64,000 bases of DNA from DASXAI01 sp963798445. Its GTDB lineage: Bacteria; Actinomycetota; Acidimicrobiia; Acidimicrobiales; Ilumatobacteraceae. The notes beneath the pieces are model-generated. The model was not told where the DNA came from, ran no database searches, and worked only from the letters and a program-made list of their open reading frames with translations. The DNA lies in the NCBI GenBank assembly GCA_963798445.1, contig CAWCTH010000003.1:1426001-1490000 (forward strand). The letters are read 5' to 3'. Shown in pieces: positions 24,277 through 31,466 of this stretch. Position 1 is the first letter of the stretch; every line of letters starts with the position of its first letter. A program made the translations under genes and the position numbers.

Positions 24277-26655
24277 ATGCCTGGATCGCTCTTGGGAACC
24301 GCCGTCGTACGCGTGGAAGACCCCGAACTGCTCGAAGGCCGGGGCACCTACGTCGCCAACCTCGACGTCGAGGGCCTTTTGCACCTCCGCTTCGTGCGCT
24401 CGACCGTCGCTCACGCCCGCATCGTCTCCATCGACACGTCCGAGGCCGCCGCCCTGCCAGGGGTCGTTGCCGTCCTCACTGCCGCCGACCTCGGTCTGCC
24501 ATCGCACCACGGGCTCTTCGTGCTGAACCCGAACCTGCCGAGACCGCCGCTCGCCACCGGCACCGTGTACTTCGTGGGTGACCCCGTGGCCGTGGTGGTG
24601 GCCGAGACGTCGGCCGTCGCGGAGGACGCCGCCGAAGCGGTGATCGTCGACTACGAGCCGCTCGAGGTGCTCGTCGACATGGAGGGCGCCCTGGCCGCCG
24701 ATGCCGCCCAGCTCTACGAGGGCGTGCCCGGCAACCTCGTGGCGGGGCAACGATCGCCGTCGGACGACACGCTGTTGGCCGGTGCCGACGTGGTGGTGCG
24801 GGCCCGCATCGAGAACCAGCGCATCGCCGTCGTCCCCATGGAAGGCAACTCCATCGCCGTTGTGCCTGGCCCCGACGGCGACGGCCACGACCTCACGATC
24901 CACGTCTCCACCCAGATGCCTCATGGCCTCGCCGCGCAGGTCGCCAAGGTGTTCGAGCTGCCGATCGAGTCGCTGCGCGTCGTCGCCCCCCATGTCGGCG
25001 GCGGCTTCGGCGGCAAGGCCGGCCTCATCGCCGAGTACTCCACAGCCATCGGCGTCGCCCGCTTCCTCGGCCGTCCCGTGACATGGACCGAGAACCGCTC
25101 GGAGAACATGGTGGCCATGCCCCACGGGCGGGGCCAGGTGCAGTACGTCGAGATGGGCTTCACCAACGACGGTGTCATCGTCGGGATGCGGGTTCGGGCC
25201 GTGGGCGACGCCGGCGCCTACGCCGGCTTCGGCGGCGCCCTGCTCCTGGGGCCGTCGCGGATGATGGCCCAGGGCGTCTACCGCATCCCTCGTCTCGGCT
25301 TCGAAGGCGCCATCGCGGCCACCACCACGACGCCGATGGGAGCGTTCCGCGGCGCCGGCCGGCCCGAGGCCGCCGCCATGCTCGAGCGCATCATGGACAT
25401 CGCCGCGGACGAGCTGGGCATCGATCCGGTCGAGCTGCGACTGAAGAACCTGCTCGGCAACGACGTGTTCCCCTACACCACGCTCACCGGGGTCACCTAC
25501 GACAGCGGCGACTACGCCGCTGCCCTGCGGGAGGCGGTGCGGGCGTCGGGTTACCACGAGCTGCGGGCCGAGCAAGCGGCGCGCCGCGAGCGAGGCGACA
25601 AGCAGCTCCTCGGCATCGGGGTGGCGTCGTACGTGGAGGTCACCGCCGGCGGCGGGGGCAGCGAGTACGGCGCCGTCGAGGTCCACGAGGACGGCACCGC
25701 CACCATCAAGGTGGGCACGTCGGGCCACGGCCAGGGTCACGCCACCGCGTTCGCCATGATCGTGACCGACCGCCTGGGCATCCCCATGGAGTCGGTGAAG
25801 TTCATCCAGTCCGACACCGCCCTCGTGCCGCGCGGCGGTGGCACGGGCGGCTCACGCTCGTTGCAGCTCGGCGGCAGCGCGGTGGCCAAGGCGGCCGAAG
25901 CGGTGCTGGAGCGGGCCAAGGACATCACCGCCCGGTTGCTGGAAGCCGATGCCGCCGACGTCGTGGTCACCGACGACGGCCGCCTCGGCGTGGTCGGTGT
26001 CCCGGCACGGTCCTACACCTGGGCCGAGATCGCCACCGCGGCGGTGGCCGACGGCGGCGAGCCGCTCGTCGTCGGCCTCGACTCCCGCCAGGCCGGCGCC
26101 ACGTTCCCCTTCGGGTCCCACGTCGCGGTGGTGGAGGTCGACAGCGAGACGGGTCACGTCAAGGTGATGCGCCACGTCGCCGTCGACGACTGCGGCCGCA
26201 TCCTCAACCCGTTGCTGGTGACCGGCCAGCAGCACGGCGGCATCGCCCAGGGCATCGCCCAGGCGCTGTGGGAACAGGTCCTCTACGACGCCGACGGCAA
26301 CCCGCAGACGGGCAACCTGGCCGACTACGCCATGCCCTCGGCGGCCGAGTTCCCCACGTTCGAGGCGTCCAACACCGAGACCCCCACGCCGCTCAACCCG
26401 CTGGGAGCGAAGGGCATCGGCGAGTCGGGCACCATCGGCTCCACGCCCTCGGTGCAGAACGCCGTCATCGACGCGCTGAGCCATCTGGGGGTGCGTCACA
26501 TCGATCTGCCGTGCACGCCCCAGCGCGTCTGGAAGGCGATCCAGGACGCCGAGCGCGGTACGTTGCCCCCGCTGTGGCGTGAGCCGCCCGCGGTGTTCGC
26601 CAGCCTGCCGGTCACCGGCGCGCAGGAGGCCACCGAAGGCGAGGACGCGATCTGA
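24277..26655 (+). CDS. Xanthine dehydrogenase-family molybdopterin-binding subunit (CoxL/XdhA-like), copy 1
   Basis: 792-residue large subunit of a molybdenum hydroxylase. It has the N-terminal domain (VEDPELLEGRGTYVANL), the molybdopterin segments HVGGGFGGKAGL and MGAFRGAGRPEAA, GGTGGSRSLQLGGSA, and the catalytic glutamate in GIGESGTIGS. The AFRGAGR motif groups it with form-II/aldehyde-oxidase-type proteins, not true CO dehydrogenase (AYxCSFR). No iron-sulfur (CoxS) or FAD (CoxM) subunit gene is adjacent, which is unusual; partners must be elsewhere or shared. It is followed after 12 bases by an SMP-30 lactonase. Paralogous to the gene at 31467. Confidence 0.9.
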   Translation: MPGSLLGTAVVRVEDPELLEGRGTYVANLDVEGLLHLRFVRSTVAHARIVSIDTSEAAALPGVVAVLTAADLGLPSHHGLFVLNPNLPRPPLATGTVYFVGDPVAVVVAETSAVAEDAAEAVIVDYEPLEVLVDMEGALAADAAQLYEGVPGNLVAGQRSPSDDTLLAGADVVVRARIENQRIAVVPMEGNSIAVVPGPDGDGHDLTIHVSTQMPHGLAAQVAKVFELPIESLRVVAPHVGGGFGGKAGLIAEYSTAIGVARFLGRPVTWTENRSENMVAMPHGRGQVQYVEMGFTNDGVIVGMRVRAVGDAGAYAGFGGALLLGPSRMMAQGVYRIPRLGFEGAIAATTTTPMGAFRGAGRPEAAAMLERIMDIAADELGIDPVELRLKNLLGNDVFPYTTLTGVTYDSGDYAAALREAVRASGYHELRAEQAARRERGDKQLLGIGVASYVEVTAGGGGSEYGAVEVHEDGTATIKVGTSGHGQGHATAFAMIVTDRLGIPMESVKFIQSDTALVPRGGGTGGSRSLQLGGSAVAKAAEAVLERAKDITARLLEADAADVVVTDDGRLGVVGVPARSYTWAEIATAAVADGGEPLVVGLDSRQAGATFPFGSHVAVVEVDSETGHVKVMRHVAVDDCGRILNPLLVTGQQHGGIAQGIAQALWEQVLYDADGNPQTGNLADYAMPSAAEFPTFEASNTETPTPLNPLGAKGIGESGTIGSTPSVQNAVIDALSHLGVRHIDLPCTPQRVWKAIQDAERGTLPPLWREPPAVFASLPVTGAQEATEGEDAI

Positions 26656-26667
26656 ACTGGGGGACCT

Positions 26668-27516
26668 ATGGCTGTCGAGACACTGGCGTTCGGATACGGG
26701 CTGATCGAAGGGCCGCGGGTCGGCCCCGACGGCAGCCTCTACTTCAGCGATGTGCACAACGGCGGTGTCCGCCGTCTCGATCCGGACGGCTCGATCGAGG
26801 TGGTGGTGCCGAAGCGCCGCGGCGTCGGCGGCATCAGCCTCCACGCCGACGGCGGGCTGGTGATCTCGGGGCGAAACATCTGCCACGTCCGCGATGGCGA
26901 GACCCGGATCCTCTACGAGCGTGACGACGTGGGCGGCTTCAACGACCTGTTCGCCGATGCCCGAGGTCGCGTCTACGTCGGCTCGCTGCGCGACGACCCG
27001 TTCGCCGTCACCAAGGACCGCAAGAAGGGCGACGCCTACCGCATCGACGCGCCCGGCGAGGCGGTGACGCTGTACAGCGGGGTGGGGCTGTCGAACGGCA
27101 TCGGCTTCTCACCCGACGGCCGCCGTCTCTACCACGTCGACAGTGCCATCAACGGCGTCCTGGTCCACGCCGTCGACGAGACCGGCGAGGTCGACGGCGA
27201 CAGCGGCCAGACCTTCGTGCGGCTCGACCGGGGCACCCCCGACGGTCTCACGGTCGACACCGACGGCGGCGTCTGGGTGGCCGTCGTGGGCGAGGGCGTG
27301 GTGGCGCGCTTCACGCCCGACGGGGTGCTCGACCGCCAAGTCCCGGTGCCGGCCACCACCGTGACCAGTCTGTGCTTCACCGGGCCAGATCGCGACGCGC
27401 TCATCGTGGTGACGGCCGACAACACCGACGACGCCAGCCGCGGCGGCACGGTGTTCCGGCTGCCCGCCGGCGATGTGGGCGCGACCGGCCTGCCGCCACC
27501 CCTCGTCCGCATCTGA
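26668..27516 (+). CDS. SMP-30/gluconolactonase-like protein, second copy
   Basis: 282-residue beta-propeller. LIEGPRVGPDGSLYFSDVHNGGV carries the first metal-site glutamate, GGFNDLFADARGRVYVGS the Asn-Asp pair, GLSNGIGFSPDGRRLYHVDS another blade, and TPDGLTVDTDGGVWVAVV the catalytic aspartate. The four metal or active residues expected for a lactonase are present. It is 12 bases downstream of the molybdenum hydroxylase subunit and surely co-transcribed. A hydroxylase product that cyclises to a lactone, then opened here, would make sense, but this is inference. Only distantly similar to the gene at 20060. Confidence 0.87.
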   Translation: MAVETLAFGYGLIEGPRVGPDGSLYFSDVHNGGVRRLDPDGSIEVVVPKRRGVGGISLHADGGLVISGRNICHVRDGETRILYERDDVGGFNDLFADARGRVYVGSLRDDPFAVTKDRKKGDAYRIDAPGEAVTLYSGVGLSNGIGFSPDGRRLYHVDSAINGVLVHAVDETGEVDGDSGQTFVRLDRGTPDGLTVDTDGGVWVAVVGEGVVARFTPDGVLDRQVPVPATTVTSLCFTGPDRDALIVVTADNTDDASRGGTVFRLPAGDVGATGLPPPLVRI

Positions 27517-27576
27517 GCAGGGGCCCGGCGGCCGGGCCGGGCGGCCGGGCCGGCGCCAGTCACCCACGCACCTTTC

Positions 27577-27631
27577 GCGCGGCCTGCGCGCTCGACCGCG
27601 CCCCGAGCGCGTCCGAGCGCGCGGGCCGCGC
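27577..27631. repeat. Extragenic palindrome related to the 835-906 element
   Basis: Left arm GCGCGGCCTGCGCGCTCG (27577-27594) pairs with 27614-27631 over 18 bases with a single T-G wobble. The 22 bases at 27573-27594 are identical to 840-861. It lies in the gap between the SMP-30 and nei genes and after a GGCGGCCGGGCC-rich stretch. Possible terminator or dispersed repeat; no T-tract. Confidence 0.75.
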
Positions 27632-27672
27632 GCTTGTGGACATGGGCGACGCTGGCGGCGGCGCTGCCCTCC

Positions 27673-27678
27673 TAGCCT
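27673..27678 (+). promoter_or_regulatory. -10 box of the nei gene
   Basis: TAGCCT, ending 9 bases before the ATG at 27688, with no ribosome site. Consistent with the leaderless pattern of the window. Confidence 0.45.
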
Positions 27679-27687
27679 GCACGGCGC

Positions 27688-28494
27688 ATGCCCGAGGGCC
27701 ACACGATCCATCAACTGGCGCGCGACCATCGGCGGCTCCTCGTCGGCCGCCACCTCGCGGTCAGCTCCCCGCAGGGTCGCTTCGCCGCCGGCGCCGCCGC
27801 TCTCGACGGCGACTGCCTCGATCGGGTTGACGCCTACGGCAAGCACCTCTTCTACGAATTCGCGGCGGGCGACCTGCTGCACGTGCACCTCGGGCTGTTC
27901 GGCCGCTTCCTCCTGCATCGCGGTGCGCCACCACCGGCCGCCGGCGCGATACGGCTACGGCTCGCCGCCGGCGACGACGGGCGGCCGCCGGTCACCGTCG
28001 ACCTGCGGGGACCGACGGCGTGCTCGGTCGGGACGCCCGGGGACCGTGACGCCATCGTGGCGAGGTTGGGGCCGGACCCGCTGCGGCGCGACGCCGATCC
28101 CGAGCGCTTCATCGCCGCCGCCGGGCGTACCAACCGAGCCATTGGGGCGGTGCTGCTTGACCAATCGGTCATCGCCGGCCTCGGCAACGTGTACCGGGCC
28201 GAGGTGCTGTTCGTGTGCGCCATCGATCCCCGTCGTGCCGGCCGAGATCTGACGGAGGCCGAACTGCGCTGCGTGTGGGAGACAGCCGGCTCGATGTTGC
28301 GCAAGGGCGTGCGCGACCGGCGCATCGTCACCGTCGACCCGAGCGAGTTGGACGTCGCCATCACGCGGGAGACGGCCCGGGGTGAGGCCACCTACGCCTA
28401 CCACCGGGCGGTGTGCCTGCGCTGCGGCTCGCCCATCGAGCGGTTCGAGCTGGGCAACCGCAACTGCTACGCCTGCCCGGTCTGCCAGCAGTAG
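27688..28494 (+). CDS. nei: Endonuclease VIII-like DNA glycosylase (Fpg/Nei family)
   Basis: 268-residue bifunctional DNA glycosylase/AP lyase for oxidised bases. After Met removal the N-terminal catalytic proline and glutamate are exposed (PEGHT), the Nei rather than Fpg (PELPE) form. The lysine of the beta-clamp is in YGKHLFYEF. The H2TH region reads LLDQSVIAGLGNVYRAEVLF, and a C-terminal zinc finger has CLRCGSPI and CYACPVCQ. Length equals typical Nei. It is flanked by an upstream palindrome and its own -10 box, so transcribed alone. Confidence is high for family and good for the Nei subgroup. Confidence 0.93.
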   Translation: MPEGHTIHQLARDHRRLLVGRHLAVSSPQGRFAAGAAALDGDCLDRVDAYGKHLFYEFAAGDLLHVHLGLFGRFLLHRGAPPPAAGAIRLRLAAGDDGRPPVTVDLRGPTACSVGTPGDRDAIVARLGPDPLRRDADPERFIAAAGRTNRAIGAVLLDQSVIAGLGNVYRAEVLFVCAIDPRRAGRDLTEAELRCVWETAGSMLRKGVRDRRIVTVDPSELDVAITRETARGEATYAYHRAVCLRCGSPIERFELGNRNCYACPVCQQ

Positions 28495-28507
28495 CGCCGC
28501 CGGCCCT

Positions 28508-29299
28508 TCAGTACCGGCGGGCGCCGAGGGCGAAGTCGCCTCGGCCGAGCGCGTCGGTGATGCGCCGTGCCCCCGCCGTCATCGTGGCCACGTGACCCAC
28601 CTCGTGCTCGCCCACGACCCGCGCCGTGGGCCCCACCATCGAGATGGCCGCCACCACTGCGCCACCGGGGCGGGCCCACACCGGCACGGCCAGCGACGAC
28701 ATCCCCAGCTCGGTCTCGTCCACGCTGCGGGCGTAGCCGCGCTGGCGGACCCGCTGGAGCTCGGCCACGAACAGCTCCGGCACCACGATCGTGTAGCCCG
28801 TGCTGGCGGGGAGGCCGGCGCGCAAACGGGCCTCCAGCAGCTCCGGGTTGAACGCCGCCAGCACCTTGCCCGCACTCGAACGGTGCAGCGGGGATCGGCG
28901 TGAGTTCTCGGTCGAGTACCGCAGCGCCCGCATTCCTTCGACGCGCTCGACGTACACCACATCGGCCCCCGACGGCACGCCGATCTGCACCGTCTCCCCG
29001 AGGGCGTTGCGCAGCTCGACCAGCTGCGCCAAGCCTCGGTCGCGCACGACCGAGCGAGCCGATGCCAGGTGCCCGTACTCCACGAAACGCAGCCCGAGCC
29101 GGTAGCCACCGCTGGCCGTACGATCGAGCAGCCCCCTCGCCACGAGCACCGAGCACGTGCGGTGGGCCGTGCTCTTGGCCACCCCGACGCGCCGGGCCAG
29201 CTCGCTCAGGTTCAGCTCGGGCGTGACGGCTAGCGCGTCCAGAAGGTCGAGCGCGATCGTGACCGACTGGAGGGTCGGACGCTCGATGGTGTCGGTCAC
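28508..29299 (-). CDS. IclR family transcriptional regulator
   Basis: 263-residue IclR-type regulator. An N-terminal winged helix (SVTIALDLLDALAV, NLSELARRVGVAKSTAHRT, GLLDRTASGGYRLGLRF) is followed by the IclR effector domain (VYVERVEGMRALRYS, SPLHRSSAGKVLAAF, GYARSVDETELGMSSLAVPV). The start is GTG at 29299, overlapping the stop of the HpaB-like gene (GTGA). It is last in a minus-strand operon with the monooxygenase and extradiol dioxygenase. IclR proteins commonly control aromatic catabolism and bind palindromes in divergent promoters. The inverted repeats at 33762-33825 are candidate sites. Confidence 0.9.
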   Translation of the reverse strand: MTDTIERPTLQSVTIALDLLDALAVTPELNLSELARRVGVAKSTAHRTCSVLVARGLLDRTASGGYRLGLRFVEYGHLASARSVVRDRGLAQLVELRNALGETVQIGVPSGADVVYVERVEGMRALRYSTENSRRSPLHRSSAGKVLAAFNPELLEARLRAGLPASTGYTIVVPELFVAELQRVRQRGYARSVDETELGMSSLAVPVWARPGGAVVAAISMVGPTARVVGEHEVGHVATMTAGARRITDALGRGDFALGARRY

Positions 29300-30757
29300 T
29301 GCCGCCCGGCGGCCAGCATCGCGTCGACGAGCGCGAAGGGCCGCGTGCGATCGGCGTAGACGAGGTGACCCAGCGTTCGGTTGGTCTTGGCCGACGCGAG
29401 GTAGTTGCGCTCGTAGAGGTCGTTGCGGGCACCGAGGTTGGACCCGATGAAGTCCCACGCCAGCCGGTAGATCGCCGCCCGATCCTCGGCACTGACGCCG
29501 TCGGTGCCGTGCAGGAACTCGTCGATCAGTGGCCGCAGCCGGGCGTCGTCGAGCATGGCCCGGCTGGGCGCCGCCAGCAGGTTGTGACTGCCGATCGTGA
29601 TGAGGATGTCGCGCACGCGCGGGAACCACGTCGCCAGCATCGCCCGCATGGGGTGCATCGCCCTCGCGTCCGGGAACCACACGCCCTCGCCCCAGTCGTG
29701 GGCGTGCTCCTCGGCGATGAGCAGCGAGCTGCGGGTGACCTCGACGTAGCCGAGCAGCTCGCCGAGCATCTCCAGGGTGCCGGGCGACGAGTCGTTCACG
29801 GCCTCGGCCATGCGCGTGGCCAGGCCGTAGGCGAACTCCAACTTCGTGAGCGCCCGAATGGTGGTCTGCTGCATGATGTTCGGCCACCACGCCGTCGGGC
29901 CCATGACCGAGTTGTAGACGTCGAGGTCCTCGTCGATGAAGATCCGCTGGCGCGGCACCTCGACGTCGTCGAAGATCACGAAGGCGTCCTGCTCGTCGAA
30001 GCGGCTCGACAGCGGCCGGTCGAACGGATCGGCACCGGGTGTGGATGCGCTGTCGCGACACAAGAAGATCAGGCCGGGCGTGTCCATGGGGATGGAGAAG
30101 CTGACGGCGTAGGGCGGCGTGGCGTCGGCCGCCAGCGGATGGCCCGGGTAGACGGCGATCTCGTCGGCGAACGGGGCCAGTGTGGCCAAGATGCGCGCGC
30201 CCCGCACCACGATGCCGTGCTCGGTGGTGGCCACCTTGTGGAGCGGCACCGGATTGCCGGCGAACGACTGGTCGCGCACACGGTCCACCGTGGGGTGCAC
30301 GATCGTATGAGTGAGGCAGATGTCGTCCCGAGCGAGCTGGTGCTGGAAGGCCACGAGGTTGGCCTGGCCCTCCTCGTTGCGCCCCTCCGGCCCGAGCCAC
30401 GCAAGGCGCTCACCGGCGAACCCGGCGAACGTCACGTTCATGTAGTCGGGCGTGCGGCCCATCAGCCCCACCGACGACTCGGCGACGCGCTGCCAGGCCC
30501 CGGTGACGCCGTTGCAGGTCCTCCTTGGAGCGAGGGATCATGTGGCTGACGTTGATCGGCTCGCCGGTCTCCGGATCGGGCATGAGGCAGTCTTCGGGGT
30601 GTTCGTGCTGCAGGTCGAACACCGCCGCCAGCGCAGTGGCGGCCCCGGCCAACGCCGGGTGCTCGGTCACATCGTTGACGCGTTCGTCGCCCAGCCACAG
30701 CTCGCGCCGGCGCGACTGCAAGCCCTTCAGGAATGCCTCACCGGTACGGGCTCCCAT
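29296..30757 (-). pseudogene. HpaB-type FADH2-dependent aromatic monooxygenase, frameshifted
   Basis: Homologue of 4-hydroxyphenylacetate 3-hydroxylase oxygenase component, which ortho-hydroxylates phenols using reduced FAD from a partner reductase. The N-terminal piece (TGEAFLKGLQSRRRELWLGDE, HMIPRSKEDLQ) and the main body (GLMGRTPDYMNV, then IPMDTPGLIFLCRDS, FVIFDDVEVPRQRIF, ITIGSHNLLAAPS) lie in different frames. The switch is at about 30509-30515 and equals one extra base (or two lost). Repaired length is about 486 residues, normal for the family. It starts 13 bases after the VOC dioxygenase stop and overlaps iclR. No HpaC reductase is nearby. Real inactivation and assembly error cannot be told apart here. 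Confidence 0.85.
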
Positions 30758-30770
30758 CGCCGCGGCCCAG

Positions 30771-31367
30771 TCAGCTCGTGGTCTGCTGGCGGGCCTTGAC
30801 CCGGCCAGGGACCTGGGACGGTGCGTCGGCCCCGTCGCCGAACTGCTGGTAGTCGGTGCGGTCCTCCAGCTCCTGGTCGGGCGGCAGGTACTCGAAGTAG
30901 TTGAGGGCGGCATCGACGTCGCCGCTCCACATCTCCTCGGGCACCTCGTAGAGCACCTCGAGGCCGTAGCCGTCCGGATCGGCGATGTACGCAGAATGGG
31001 TCATGCCGTGGTTCCCGCGCACGATGAACTCCACGCCGTGGGCCTTCATGTGGCGAAGCTGCGCCAGGAAGGACTCACGATCCGGGTAGGCGATGGCGAT
31101 GTGGTTCACCCCCACCCGCTTCGGCTCCATCGACCACCGGTCCGGCTCCGGCGTCGCCTGCGGGTCGGTCACTTGCACGAGGGCGAGGTCGTGGTGGTGC
31201 GACGGATCGCCCCGGTAGAAGCGCATCGTCATGGTGTGCGTCAGCTCACCGCACTGCTCGAAGCCCAGGACCTCGGTATAGAAGCGGTGGGACACCTCGA
31301 TGTCCCGGACGTTCAGCACCAGGTGGTTCACACTGGCACCGACCGATGCCTTGGTGGACGTCGGCAT
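30771..31367 (-). CDS. VOC family extradiol ring-cleavage dioxygenase-like protein
   Basis: 198-residue vicinal-oxygen-chelate protein. The two beta-alpha-beta repeats give metal ligands H in VNHLVLNVRD (N-terminal), H in VGVNHIAIAYPD, and E in DPDGYGLEVLYEV, the H-H-E triad of type I extradiol dioxygenases and of glyoxalase relatives. The C-terminal tail is polar. First in the operon with the HpaB-type hydroxylase, which would make its catecholic substrate. A GGGGGG tract precedes the ATG. Single-module size leaves other VOC reactions open, but context favours catechol meta-cleavage. Confidence 0.82.
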   Translation of the reverse strand: MPTSTKASVGASVNHLVLNVRDIEVSHRFYTEVLGFEQCGELTHTMTMRFYRGDPSHHHDLALVQVTDPQATPEPDRWSMEPKRVGVNHIAIAYPDRESFLAQLRHMKAHGVEFIVRGNHGMTHSAYIADPDGYGLEVLYEVPEEMWSGDVDAALNYFEYLPPDQELEDRTDYQQFGDGADAPSQVPGRVKARQQTTS

Positions 31368-31466
31368 TGGCTACCCCCCGTGTTCCTCGACCGCGTCACG
31401 GCGGCCCCAGATCCCAGCGGAATCGTAGCCCACCCCAACATCGAGAAGTATCAGGCAACCGGACAT

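Noticed and set aside
24277..26655. Form I carbon monoxide dehydrogenase CoxL
   Set aside because: The active-site loop reads AFRGAGR and not AYxCSFR, and no coxM/coxS genes are adjacent.
28508..30400. A 630-codon frame joining the IclR gene with sequence upstream
   Set aside because: The upstream part is out of frame with the HpaB-like protein and arginine-rich; only the portion from 29299 matches IclR.
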